Shown here: piece by piece, positions 35,271 to 43,557 of the stretch | Layout: the number at the start of each line of letters is the position of its first letter | Position numbering within the stretch: position 1 is the first letter of the stretch | Source: RGIG9115 sp045128915 | Lineage (GTDB): Bacteria; Bacillota; Clostridia; UBA1381 | Length of the DNA stretch: 64,000 bases | Assembly (NCBI GenBank): GCA_045128915.1 | Contig: JBGVIT010000098.1 | Coordinates: 1-64,000 of the forward strand | Reading direction: 5' to 3' | Position numbers and translations under genes: made by a program | The notes under the pieces: model-generated | The model's database searches: none | Told to the model about the DNA's origin: nothing | The model's input: the letters and a program-made list of their open reading frames with translations, nothing else

Positions 35271-38247
35271 GTCTATCTTCTGTTACAACATAAGAACCGT
35301 TTGCATTCATAGCTTCTTCGTCTGTACCAAGGTTATATGTAATTGTCTGCTGAACACCGCCAATTGTACCGGTAATTTCAACCTTCATATCCTGATATGC
35401 TTTTGCATTATCTACTACTGCATTTGGGAAGTCAATGTTGATTGTAAGTGTTCTTACAGGAACTGCGATTTCATCTGCAATGCTACCTGTGATGTCAAGT
35501 GCACCTGTTGTTTCATCATCATCTGTAGCACCTGCTGCTGTGTATGAATCTACTAAGTTATCATAAAGAGTTGTAGCATTGACAATGTTTGTATCAACAT
35601 CAGCTGTTGCAATTTTGAATTCACCATAACCGGTTACTGTGATTGTACCAACTGTGATTTCGTTTGCTGTGCCTTCGTAGTTATCATCAACACCATTATA
35701 GTTGAACATATATCTCTTTGTAAGTTCTTCTCTTACAGTAGAGTCGTGTTCAGTCATTGCAAATTCTGCTGCAGGAGCAACCGTAAATGTGATATCACCA
35801 TTTGCTATAGGAGTTTCTGTGAATGCAAATGTCAGGTCAAGAGAAGCAAGTTCATTAATCATATCGTTTTCGTTTGCTTTTACAACGATTTTGTATGTCT
35901 TTTCACCTTCAGTGCCAGCTACTGTTACATCTTTGTAAATAACACTGATTGAATCAGCATGTTTTTCTTCATCATTTGTAGTTGAATTTTCATCCGCAAC
36001 TACTTTATATCCGTGGGCAGTTCTTGTTATTTCAACGCCATCAACAAGATATTCCTGAACATTTGAACTAAAGTCACCACCGCTGATTGCAACATCGGCT
36101 GTAGGTGCTTCAGAATAGATAGCGTTTGCACCATTTGCGCTGTTGTATATACCGCTTGTGATTATTACATTGGCAGCACTTGCACCTTTACGCAAAACGA
36201 TTGCTGCATCGTCTGAATCTGCTGAACCAGCATTGATTGTGTTGTTTTCCAATTTGATGGAAATAGCTGTTGTAGAATCCTTGCTTGAACCAACTCTTAC
36301 ACCGTAGCCATCTGCTTCGATTGTTGTACCTGTCATTTCAAAGTTCTCGGAGCTATTAACATTGACACCATTCTTACAATCTGTAATTACACAATCTTTA
36401 ACAACAAAACCTTCTTCAATGTTCTGTGCCTGAATCAAACTGTGCATACCTGTTGCTGTACAACCTGTAACTAGCCAGTTATGACAGCCACCTGTGGACT
36501 GTTTGATTGCAACAATGTCTTTATCAGCATCGTAGTCAACAAAGTCACAGTTTGCAATTGTAACATTGCTTGTATAACGTGTGTTACCATCGTAAACGCC
36601 GATTACACGGTCGCCTTCAGCACCTGCAGCATCAAAAACAATATTTTCGATTACTGTTGCTGCCGTTGCAATATTAGCAGAACGTCCGTCGATTTGGATA
36701 GAACCACTTATAACAGGTTTGTTATCTTCATCACCAGTGATTGTAATTTTCTGATTAGGATTCTGTGTAATTACAACATCTTCATCAATATCTTTAATTA
36801 CCTTAAAGATATATTCACCTTCTTCAGTGCCAATAGATGCAAGTGCTTCTTCAAGAGAGCCAAATGTATCTACAAATATAAGCTGAGCTGCTCTTGTTGT
36901 TGTAGCCGGAACATAAAGTTCTACAGCTGTTCTTTCAATGTAAGCTACATCGTAAACCGCAATGCCCTCAATTCCGAGGAATTCCATAACTCTTGTGTTA
37001 ACGGCACCCCTTACATTGCTGAGATTACCGGCATTTTCTGCACCGAAAACAGCGTCAAAAGGTCTGCCTGCTTCGATAGAATAGTCAGCGAGTGTTGAAA
37101 CATCAACACCTGCATATCCTATACCGGGTTCAATTCTCCGACAGTTATTGGGGAGTTCATAAGAATAACAATATGTGTAGTTTGCCCAATCGCCGATTGT
37201 TACTTTTACATCATCAAATGTTAAACCTTTTGCTTCAAAATTAGGGTATAATTTGCCATCGATTTCAAGCTCGTTGTCTTCACCAACGCCACCAATTATC
37301 ATGCCACAGTTTCTATATGAGTTTGTGTCATAGTTTGCAACACAGTCGTTGAATACATCAAGCTTACAAGCAATATCGCAGTTAATGAAAGCGATTGTTT
37401 CGCCATCTACATTGTTGCATCCACCGATGATACCACCAATAGCTGTATCGTAGTGACCGCCTGACTGTGCAATTGTATTTGTTTCATCAATATCAATATT
37501 GGAGATTGTCTGATTGCCATATGCCCAACCAATCAAACCACCTGCCCACCAACCGCCAGAACCGGGAACAGTGGTGTTTCTAATTGTGATATTATCAAAT
37601 GTTGATTGACCGCCAGCTCTACCTGCAACAGTACCCAAATTCATTTCACAACTGAAATTGAAATTGTCAATAACGATGTTTTGGATAGTTGCATCTTCAA
37701 CAACACCAAAAAGACCTAAATAAACACCATCGCCTGAATCAGCAAATCCGTACAAATCCCAGCCGCCCTGGAATAAGTTTTTGATTGTATGTCCCTGACC
37801 ATCAAATGTACCCTTGAAAGGTGTGTACTTAGAATAGCCAACAGGCATCATGCTAAGATTTTCACCGCCATACAACTTAACAAGTTCGCCATTTTCATCA
37901 ACAGCACGAAAATCAAGGTCTGCACCAAGCTTAATTGTTACACCGGAAAAGTCAATGCCTGTTGCATCTGATTTAGGAGCATTTTTGCCACAGTAATAAC
38001 CAAAATCAGCAGTTTCTTTGGTGTTAACCGCCGGATTGTCTGCCTGCGCACCATTTACAAGGTAAGCAAAACCTGCCCACTGCTCAGCAGTTGTGATAGT
38101 AAATTCGGTATCGGTATCGTTATACCAAGATATGTCTACCGTACCATCCCATGTGTCAACAGTTTCACTTGCAAATGTAACTGTTCCCATTGTGCTCAAC
38201 ACCATACAAATTGCAAGAATTGAGCAGAGTAATTTCTTTACTCTCAT
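34918..38247 (-). CDS. Secreted beta-helix protein with cohesin-like, X and dockerin modules (paralog 3)
   Basis: 1109 residues, ATG with the shared AAGGAATTAAAATC leader. Signal peptide (MRVKKLLCSILAICMV...). GLUG-like beta-solenoid repeats open the mature protein (FTITTAEQWAGFAYLVNGA, then FKGTFDGQGHTIKNLF). A second beta-helix follows (about 480 to 750, with ENIVFDAAG and NNTINAG strands), then a cohesin-like segment (about 770 to 900, YKIVVKANENDMINELASLD), the X-type module and the dockerin pair. It is the first of three paralogs in transcription order and follows the small membrane-protein gene. By context it is a dockerin-borne surface partner of the scaffoldin-like SLH protein encoded two genes upstream. 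Confidence 0.85.
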   Translation of the reverse strand: MRVKKLLCSILAICMVLSTMGTVTFASETVDTWDGTVDISWYNDTDTEFTITTAEQWAGFAYLVNGAQADNPAVNTKETADFGYYCGKNAPKSDATGIDFSGVTIKLGADLDFRAVDENGELVKLYGGENLSMMPVGYSKYTPFKGTFDGQGHTIKNLFQGGWDLYGFADSGDGVYLGLFGVVEDATIQNIVIDNFNFSCEMNLGTVAGRAGGQSTFDNITIRNTTVPGSGGWWAGGLIGWAYGNQTISNIDIDETNTIAQSGGHYDTAIGGIIGGCNNVDGETIAFINCDIACKLDVFNDCVANYDTNSYRNCGMIIGGVGEDNELEIDGKLYPNFEAKGLTFDDVKVTIGDWANYTYCYSYELPNNCRRIEPGIGYAGVDVSTLADYSIEAGRPFDAVFGAENAGNLSNVRGAVNTRVMEFLGIEGIAVYDVAYIERTAVELYVPATTTRAAQLIFVDTFGSLEEALASIGTEEGEYIFKVIKDIDEDVVITQNPNQKITITGDEDNKPVISGSIQIDGRSANIATAATVIENIVFDAAGAEGDRVIGVYDGNTRYTSNVTIANCDFVDYDADKDIVAIKQSTGGCHNWLVTGCTATGMHSLIQAQNIEEGFVVKDCVITDCKNGVNVNSSENFEMTGTTIEADGYGVRVGSSKDSTTAISIKLENNTINAGSADSDDAAIVLRKGASAANVIITSGIYNSANGANAIYSEAPTADVAISGGDFSSNVQEYLVDGVEITRTAHGYKVVADENSTTNDEEKHADSISVIYKDVTVAGTEGEKTYKIVVKANENDMINELASLDLTFAFTETPIANGDITFTVAPAAEFAMTEHDSTVREELTKRYMFNYNGVDDNYEGTANEITVGTITVTGYGEFKIATADVDTNIVNATTLYDNLVDSYTAAGATDDDETTGALDITGSIADEIAVPVRTLTINIDFPNAVVDNAKAYQDMKVEITGTIGGVQQTITYNLGTDEEAMNANGSYVVTEDRLVLNNAYTVTVSGAGYRTARYTVTMTEDKALRFWNNVMDEAQVVEIGKDSSAVNVTFLAGDIVKDNKINIYDLSAVVSYFGQTNDTAAYSDYAKYDLNRDGVIDSKDVAYVLVSWDN

Positions 38248-38305
38248 GATTTTAATTCCTTCTTTCTTAAAAATAATTATTTATAATCATTCAGCTTAGC
38301 GCTGA

Positions 38306-38548
38306 TTAATTATCGAAAAACCTACCGATTATAGGTATATGTCTTAGATATACTCTTCTTAATTCTCGTTTCCAGAAACGGTATTCATCTTCGCTATAAC
38401 TGCGACGCATTTCCATCTTTACATATTCCCGTTCTTTAACGAAAGGAACAATAAAGTTAAAATAAAGTGCTAACAGTACGAAAAATATTAGTACCGCCGA
38501 ACCGAGAACAACGAGCATATCTTCTTCAGTGCCGTAGGTGTATGTCAT
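38306..38548 (-). CDS. Small single-span membrane protein
   Basis: 80 residues. A short acidic N-terminus, one membrane helix (about 12 to 36, VVLGSAVLIFFVLLALYFNF) and a strongly basic cytoplasmic-type tail (RRSYSEDEYRFWKRELRRVY). The ATG lies only two bases after the stop of the scaffoldin-like gene, so translation is coupled. No family is recognised. It may help secretion or assembly of the surface proteins encoded around it. Confidence 0.7.
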   Translation of the reverse strand: MTYTYGTEEDMLVVLGSAVLIFFVLLALYFNFIVPFVKEREYVKMEMRRSYSEDEYRFWKRELRRVYLRHIPIIGRFFDN

Positions 38549-38549
38549 T

Positions 38550-40595
38550 TTAGTTCATCAATGCCACCAATCTTGCGCACATAACAGCAACTTCTGCACG
38601 AGTTGCATTACCAAGAGGATTCACATTGCCATCTGAACCCTGAATGATACCCGCCTTAACCATAGAAGCCATCGCTGTTTTTGCATAATCAGAAATATTG
38701 TCCTTATCAGCAAAAGCATCAAGAGCTGTCAGGTCATCGGTTTCTGTAATATATCCTTTTGTAAGGAAAGCACGATATGCAAGTGTGATTAAATCTTGTC
38801 TTGTAATTGAATTTTCAGGCATAAAGCTCTTACCGTCACCACTTGCAATACCTGCAGCTTTTGCGGCACCTATTGCATTATAGTAATAGCTTGATGCAGG
38901 AACATCTGCAAAGTTTTCGTTAAAGCTATCCGAGATTGACAACATTCTTGTTAAAATAAGAATAAAGTCGCCACGCTTGATATTGTTTGCAGGTGCATAT
39001 TCAGTTTCGCTTACACCACTGATGATACCTTTATTCTTTAATGTGTAGATAGAGTCTTTTGCCCAAGCATAGTTTCCGAGGTCAGTAAATGTTTCTGTAG
39101 TACCAGAAGGTGTAGTAGGTGTAGTAGGTGTTGTGGGTGTTACGGGAGTAGTTGGAGTTGTAGGTGTAGAACCACCACCGGCTCCACCGCCGCCTCCAGC
39201 TCCACCGCCACCACCGGCGCCGCCACCGCCACCGCCGCCTCCGGCACCACCTTCGGCAGCGTTAGTCTTGGCATTTGCAGTAGCAGAGAATTCACCTAAA
39301 CCAATCTCGTTCTTAGCCGCAATCTGCACATAATATGTAGTATCTGCAGAAAGACTTGAAATTTCCTTGCTTGTGCTTGTTGCATTTGTAATTTCTACTG
39401 TCTTGTTAAGGTTAGAACTGCTTGTTCCGTATTTGATAGTGTAACCTGTAATTGCAGAACCACCGTTATCGGGAGCAGTCCAACTTACAGTTATCTTTTT
39501 GTCGCCACCCGTTACAGTAGGTGCAGACATTTTAGCAGGAGCTGTTTTAGTATCAGTTTCGATTTCACCAAAAATATTATCAAAGTTATCAACAACACCA
39601 CTGCGGTTGAAATCGGCACATTCGTCGTAACTGCCATTTTTTATTTCTTCAAAAGCAGTTATATCTGATGAATCTACTTTGCCGTCCATATTTACGTCAC
39701 CGGGAACAAAATCTGCATTTGTTAATTCAAGTGCCTGCGCAAATGTAACCCCTGTCTTTTTATATGTAACGTATCCAGGACCTTTAAGTTCGACAGTATA
39801 TGTAGCACCACTTACAACTGTGTTTTCTACAATAAATGTAGGAACTGTAGAACTCGAATCGTAATGACCGCCCTTTGTGTTAGAAACCGTGTTAAGAACC
39901 GTACTGATTGTTGAACCGGTACTTTCATTGGTTATTGTGAGAGTGATTTTACTATCAGCATACCCATCAGCATTCGACACCTGAAAATCATCTATCTTAT
40001 TCATAGTGAGCTTTACGATAGCTTCTACACCTTCGTTATTGCTATTGCTTGCAGTTATAGTTTTTGAAACATCTGCATTATCGGCTGTTTCTATATAACT
40101 ATTGCCAATCTTAATGTAGCTACCCGCTGCACTATCATTATCAAGACTTACAGTTACGCTATCGCCGGGATCACCCGCAAAAGTGATAATAAACAAATCA
40201 GTTGCATCGTCTGTAAATGTCATGCTTCCTGTAGTGTTTGTGACAATACTCGGAAGAATTTTTCCGGTGTTGTTTGCAAGTGCAGCATTGGGTGGAATAA
40301 ATGCACACTGAGGTGGGTTATTCGAACCCTTTAAAAAGTCAATGGATTTATATTTAAGTTCACCATCAAAATCAAGTGCAACCTGTGCTGCAGTTACACT
40401 TCCACCAGCACCTTTTACGCTGACTTTAATTTTTGCTTCACCTTGAAGCGTTGTTTGATTGTCCTGCGTAACATCAGTCAATATAATTTCTATATTATCC
40501 GCTGCCGCTGAGACGGGGATTGCTGTCTGCGTCCCGATTACCATTGTTAATGCAAGTACAACCGAGCCGACTTTCTTTAGCCATTTGAGATACAT
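38550..40595 (-). CDS. Scaffoldin-like SLH protein (cohesin-like, X-dockerin, FN3)
   Basis: 681 residues, ATG with GGAGG. Signal peptide 1 to about 31. A cohesin-like domain fills about 32 to 190 (IEIILTDVTQDNQTTLQGEA, QVALDFDGELKYKSIDFLKG). An X-type module (about 205 to 297, TYTVELKGPGYVTYKKTG) precedes a dockerin-like pair with loops DVNMDGKVDSSD and DFNRSGVVDNFD (about 298 to 345). A fibronectin III domain (about 352 to 440), a Gly/Ala-rich linker (about 448 to 475), a Pro-Thr linker and three SLH repeats (about 505 to 680) follow. SLH anchoring plus a cohesin-like module fits a wall-bound receptor for the dockerin proteins encoded next. That pairing is inferred. Confidence 0.85.
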   Translation of the reverse strand: MYLKWLKKVGSVVLALTMVIGTQTAIPVSAAADNIEIILTDVTQDNQTTLQGEAKIKVSVKGAGGSVTAAQVALDFDGELKYKSIDFLKGSNNPPQCAFIPPNAALANNTGKILPSIVTNTTGSMTFTDDATDLFIITFAGDPGDSVTVSLDNDSAAGSYIKIGNSYIETADNADVSKTITASNSNNEGVEAIVKLTMNKIDDFQVSNADGYADSKITLTITNESTGSTISTVLNTVSNTKGGHYDSSSTVPTFIVENTVVSGATYTVELKGPGYVTYKKTGVTFAQALELTNADFVPGDVNMDGKVDSSDITAFEEIKNGSYDECADFNRSGVVDNFDNIFGEIETDTKTAPAKMSAPTVTGGDKKITVSWTAPDNGGSAITGYTIKYGTSSSNLNKTVEITNATSTSKEISSLSADTTYYVQIAAKNEIGLGEFSATANAKTNAAEGGAGGGGGGGGAGGGGGAGGGGGAGGGSTPTTPTTPVTPTTPTTPTTPSGTTETFTDLGNYAWAKDSIYTLKNKGIISGVSETEYAPANNIKRGDFILILTRMLSISDSFNENFADVPASSYYYNAIGAAKAAGIASGDGKSFMPENSITRQDLITLAYRAFLTKGYITETDDLTALDAFADKDNISDYAKTAMASMVKAGIIQGSDGNVNPLGNATRAEVAVMCARLVALMN

Positions 40596-40649
40596 TTTGA
40601 TTTCCTCCGTTTTAAGTGTTTTTATGTAAATAAAATTACATCAGGTTCA

Positions 40650-40961
40650 TTAGGCGTTTTTCTTTTTTTCTTTCCCAAAACGCCACCATTTACTTTTACT
40701 CGTTAGAGTATTTTCTTCTTTATATTCCTCACCTCGCAAATAAGATAGTAACTTTTTCTTTGCTATTTTGTTTTCGGTTTCAGGAGGTGCGTCCATAAAA
40801 ACTTTTAGCAGTTCATTCCATTCTCCAATAGATGCAAGACCACTTGGAACTCTTTCTTCAATTAACCTCGCTAATCTTTTTTTCTTTTCCACTGATAAAT
40901 CTTTTAATTCACTGTCCAATTCGCATTGAGTCTGTACTTTTATTGCGGTAATTAATCTCAT
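40650..40961 (-). CDS. Hypothetical protein next to TetR
   Basis: 103 residues, ATG with GGAGAG. Predicted to be helical, charged and soluble, with a Lys-rich C-terminus (WWRFGKEKKKNA). It has no recognised motif. It lies 36 bp after the TetR gene and 54 bp before the scaffoldin-like gene in the same direction, so it is probably part of the surface operon. Confidence 0.65.
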   Translation of the reverse strand: MRLITAIKVQTQCELDSELKDLSVEKKKRLARLIEERVPSGLASIGEWNELLKVFMDAPPETENKIAKKKLLSYLRGEEYKEENTLTSKSKWWRFGKEKKKNA

Positions 40962-40997
40962 ATTTTTCTCTCCGAGCAGATGTATTTGCTAATGTTG

Positions 40998-41561
40998 TCA
41001 TTGTCCGATATCTATTTTTTCGATTATTCTCGCATATAAGTTATCAAGTAACATTTGAGTCTTTTCACCATCATCCCAAATAGCATAATCTATTACGCAG
41101 GCAATTATTGTGTAAATAAAAACCTCCGCCTGATGAGGAGTACATCCAAAGATTCCTATAATCTTTTCAGCATATCTTTCATAAAGTATCCTAAAATCTT
41201 TGGATTTTTCTCTCATACGTTCACCAAATACAGGACTGGTAGTGATTTGAAGAGCAAGACGAAGTTCATACTTATATTTTTCAACCTCATCTAAAAGAGT
41301 ATCAAAATATTTTCGCACATTATCTGTGTGATTAAGCGTAAAATCAAAGAGTGCATCAACAACTTTAGATAAGCCGTACTTTCCAGCAGCTATCCAAATG
41401 TCATCCTTATTCTCAAACCAATAATACAGACTGCTTTGAGCGAGTTTTGTTTCCTTGCAAAGCTCACCTATAGATGCATTACCTAATCCAGTTTTCAACA
41501 GGTAGTCCCATGTAGTCGAAATAATAGCTTTTCTTTTTTCGGACATATCACTATTGCCCAT
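40998..41561 (-). CDS. TetR/AcrR-family transcriptional regulator
   Basis: 187 residues from an ATG at 41561. The N-terminal TetR helix-turn-helix (about 10 to 55) shows ASIGELCKETKLAQSSLYYWFENKDDIW. The remaining helical domain would bind an unknown ligand. It is the first gene of the minus-strand run that leads into the surface-protein genes, with no terminator in the short gaps after it. Control of that operon, and of itself through the palindrome at 41612-41627, is a reasonable inference. Confidence 0.9.
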   Translation of the reverse strand: MGNSDMSEKRKAIISTTWDYLLKTGLGNASIGELCKETKLAQSSLYYWFENKDDIWIAAGKYGLSKVVDALFDFTLNHTDNVRKYFDTLLDEVEKYKYELRLALQITTSPVFGERMREKSKDFRILYERYAEKIIGIFGCTPHQAEVFIYTIIACVIDYAIWDDGEKTQMLLDNLYARIIEKIDIGQ

Positions 41562-41611
41562 ATTAATTCAACCCTTTCTTTTTCTACTTGTAGCCACACA
41601 TTTTGTTTGGA

Positions 41612-41627
41612 TGTAATGCTCGTTACA
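41612..41627. promoter_or_regulatory. Operator candidate in the TetR promoter region
   Basis: TGTAATGCTCGTTACA, with TGTAA/TTACA arms around a 6-bp centre, lies about 50 bp upstream of the TetR start codon. This is a common position for TetR autoregulation. Confidence 0.4.
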
Positions 41628-41636
41628 AGCGGTGGC

Positions 41637-41680
41637 AAAAAAAATTGCCTGCAACATAATCGAAATTATGTTGCAGGCAA
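41637..41680 (-). terminator. Strong terminator upstream of the TetR operon
   Basis: A perfect 16-bp stem (41645-41660 with 41665-41680), loop TTCG on the minus strand, followed by eight T on the minus strand. It insulates the TetR/surface operon from the recombinase genes. Its inner part CATAATTTCGATTATG recurs in the two hairpins at 41914 and 41948. Confidence 0.9.
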
Positions 41681-41848
41681 TTGATGTTTTTTTAATTAAA
41701 ATTAAATGTACAAAGAATATTTCCATAAAACGGAGATAATTATGGCATGACTTTAAGACCGGGCAATGTGAATTTTGTTTAACCGGTCTGCTTTGTTATG
41801 TCTATTTTTTTACACAATGACGATTTTTTATAAATATAGGTAAAATCA
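41681..41848. other. Gene-free stretch between terminator and small-RNA promoter
   Basis: A/T-rich, no gene or clear signal seen. Confidence 0.5.
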
Positions 41849-41975
41849 TTGACAAACACTCCTTTTTGTGGTAAACTATTTAAGCTAATGATATGTAGTT
41901 GATATATATCATACCACATAATTTCGACTATGTGGAAATCGCCTTAACACATAATTTCGATTATGTGGTTTTTTT
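41849..41975 (+). ncRNA. Candidate small RNA with two near-identical hairpins
   Basis: TTGACA (41849-41854) and TAAACT (41872-41877) are 17 bp apart on the plus strand. A transcript from about 41884 would contain hairpin CCACATA...TATGTGG (41914-41935), then hairpin CACATAAT-TTCG-ATTATGTG (41948-41967) followed by TTTTTTT, a good terminator. Its length would be about 90 nt. It contains no reading frame of note and ends against the 3' end of the recombinase gene. Confidence 0.5.
41948..41975 (+). terminator. Plus-strand terminator with TTCG loop
   Basis: CACATAAT/ATTATGTG stem with a TTCG loop, followed by G and seven T. It shares its core with the opposing terminator at 41645-41680. Confidence 0.75.
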
Positions 41976-41977
41976 AT

Positions 41978-42814
41978 TTATAGCCGTAAAAGTCCCAATT
42001 TTTGAATTTGGCGACGATGTACTTCGCCCGTTTCCATTGTGTAAATGCGTGTTGTATTGACGCTTGAATGTCCGAGAATATCAGCAAGACGAACAATATC
42101 CTTCTGAAGTGAATAATATGTTCTGGCAAACAGATGGCGAAGGTTATGTGGAAATACCTTATCTTTATCTACGCCAGCACTTTCACATAATGCTTTCATC
42201 ATTTTCCATATCGTACTTCTATCAAGTGGTTTACCTGTTCTTGTAACAAATACAGGACCACTTGTTATTTTTTGCCTTTTTGAGTATTCCGTTAGCATTT
42301 TGCAAAGATCCTTTGGCAAAATAACAACCCTCATTTTACCTTTGCAATTTATTGTCGCTCTTCGTGCTTTCACTGCCTCAATAGTTATATACGAAAGTTC
42401 TGATACTCTTATGCCACTACTACAAATTGTCTGCATAAGGTAATAAAGTCTTTCGTTCTTTTTTTCTTTTGCAGCGTTCAACAATCTTTCGTATTCAGCC
42501 TTGGTAAGTTCCTTATTTCTTTCGGCGAAAATCTGCTTTTGTATTTTGAGCATCTTGACCTTCAAAGAATGCCATTCATTAAATTCAAAGAAACTGTTAA
42601 GTGATGAAAGCACTGAATTGACAGATGCCGGAGCATAGTTAAGCATTAAATATTCCTTATATCGAAGCACAATAAGTTTATCCAACTCACAATCTTCAAG
42701 CCAAACTAAAAACGTCGTTACATCACGCATATACTTTTCGAGTGTTGCTGAGGATTTTTCTTCCTCAATGAGATAAAGTTTAAATTTTTCAATAAGTTCT
42801 CTTGTTATTGTCAT
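41978..42814 (-). CDS. XerC/D-like tyrosine recombinase
   Basis: 278 residues, ATG with AAGGAG. A SAM-like N-terminal core-binding domain (1 to about 95) and a catalytic domain with GIRVSE (Arg), HNLRHLF (His, Arg), GHSSVNTT (His) and IYT (Tyr). All catalytic positions appear present. The compact size without an arm-binding domain is like Xer-type recombinases and phase-variation invertases. It is downstream of the SLOG gene in the same direction. The target site is unknown; hairpins sharing CATAATTTCGATTATG flank its 3' end. Confidence 0.85.
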   Translation of the reverse strand: MTITRELIEKFKLYLIEEEKSSATLEKYMRDVTTFLVWLEDCELDKLIVLRYKEYLMLNYAPASVNSVLSSLNSFFEFNEWHSLKVKMLKIQKQIFAERNKELTKAEYERLLNAAKEKKNERLYYLMQTICSSGIRVSELSYITIEAVKARRATINCKGKMRVVILPKDLCKMLTEYSKRQKITSGPVFVTRTGKPLDRSTIWKMMKALCESAGVDKDKVFPHNLRHLFARTYYSLQKDIVRLADILGHSSVNTTRIYTMETGEVHRRQIQKLGLLRL

Positions 42815-42907
42815 ATTAACAACTCCTTTTTCTTTTTTGATACTTATATTCTACCACTATCGATAAAATATATAAGAGTTGTCAATGATTTCTCTATTTT
42901 AACATAT

Positions 42908-43417
42908 TTATCTGCAATGTTTATTACTTATGTCAAGCACATTCATAACCTCTATTTGTTTTCTGATTGCATAATCAACAGTATTTTTTGTTCCACTTTT
43001 TTGTCCATTGAATACAGCGATAACAAGATTACTTCTATCAACCATCCATTCATTTCTCACTTGATAGCATCCAGTAAAGTAATGGTCGTTGATTTCTTTT
43101 ACAAGGTCGGCATTCTTGATTATCTTATTAAACTTCATTTTTTCTGTTATACTTCGCCTACTCTCGAAATTTGGATGTGGCAAAGCACATATAAGATGCA
43201 AGTCTTTATTTCTTTTCTTTCTATCTAAAACTATCTCTGCCGCCCATATATCAGTTCCCATTGCCATTCCGGTTATAAAAGTCACAAAGCCTTTTGAAAT
43301 TGCATCATCTATCGCTTTTTCAAGTAAAGGCTTTATTTCTTTTTCACCGAGTTTCATTTTATCCGGTCTATGTCCAGTAAAACAACATCTATATTTTTTC
43401 TTTTCTTCTTCGCTCAT
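42908..43417 (-). CDS. SLOG-family (DUF1273-like) nucleotide-binding protein
   Basis: 169 residues from the ATG at 43417, which has AAGGAGG 10 bases upstream; the longer frame above it is rejected. The Rossmann-like pattern CCFTGHRPDKM at the start and TFITGMAMGTDIWAAEIVL in the middle is characteristic of DUF1273/SLOG proteins, which are thought to bind nucleotides or nucleic-acid-derived ligands. It lies between two tyrosine recombinases within the element. Such genes are frequent in Firmicutes mobile elements, but the function is unknown. Confidence 0.8.
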   Translation of the reverse strand: MSEEEKKKYRCCFTGHRPDKMKLGEKEIKPLLEKAIDDAISKGFVTFITGMAMGTDIWAAEIVLDRKKRNKDLHLICALPHPNFESRRSITEKMKFNKIIKNADLVKEINDHYFTGCYQVRNEWMVDRSNLVIAVFNGQKSGTKNTVDYAIRKQIEVMNVLDISNKHCR

Positions 43418-43487
43418 AAGAACGCACCTCCTTAATTCTCCGTCAATATGATTAAATGCTTGAATTTGGGCAAAAATAAATGTCGTT

Positions 43488-43504
43488 AAGTACATTACTT
43501 AATG
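43488..43504 (+). repeat. 17-bp inverted repeat, left copy
   Basis: AAGTACATTACTTAATG. Its exact reverse complement lies at 44845-44861, so the pair brackets the recombinase gene at 43558-44661. It may be a pair of recombinase sites. Confidence 0.55.
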
Positions 43505-43557
43505 ACTTATCCATAATTTTTACCCATATCAAGCACTATTTTACATATTACGACGGA

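Noticed and set aside
36481..37098. 205-codon plus-strand open frame
   Set aside because: It is the antisense shadow of the third dockerin paralog, which has a signal peptide, domains and a ribosome site.
26542..38247. Pectate lyase or other polysaccharide lyase activity of the beta-helix proteins
   Set aside because: The fold-type repeats are present, but no catalytic residue pattern of a lyase or hydrolase family could be recognised.
43418..43495. N-terminal extension of the SLOG protein
   Set aside because: The internal ATG at 43417 has a strong AAGGAGG, and the extension does not look like part of the family.
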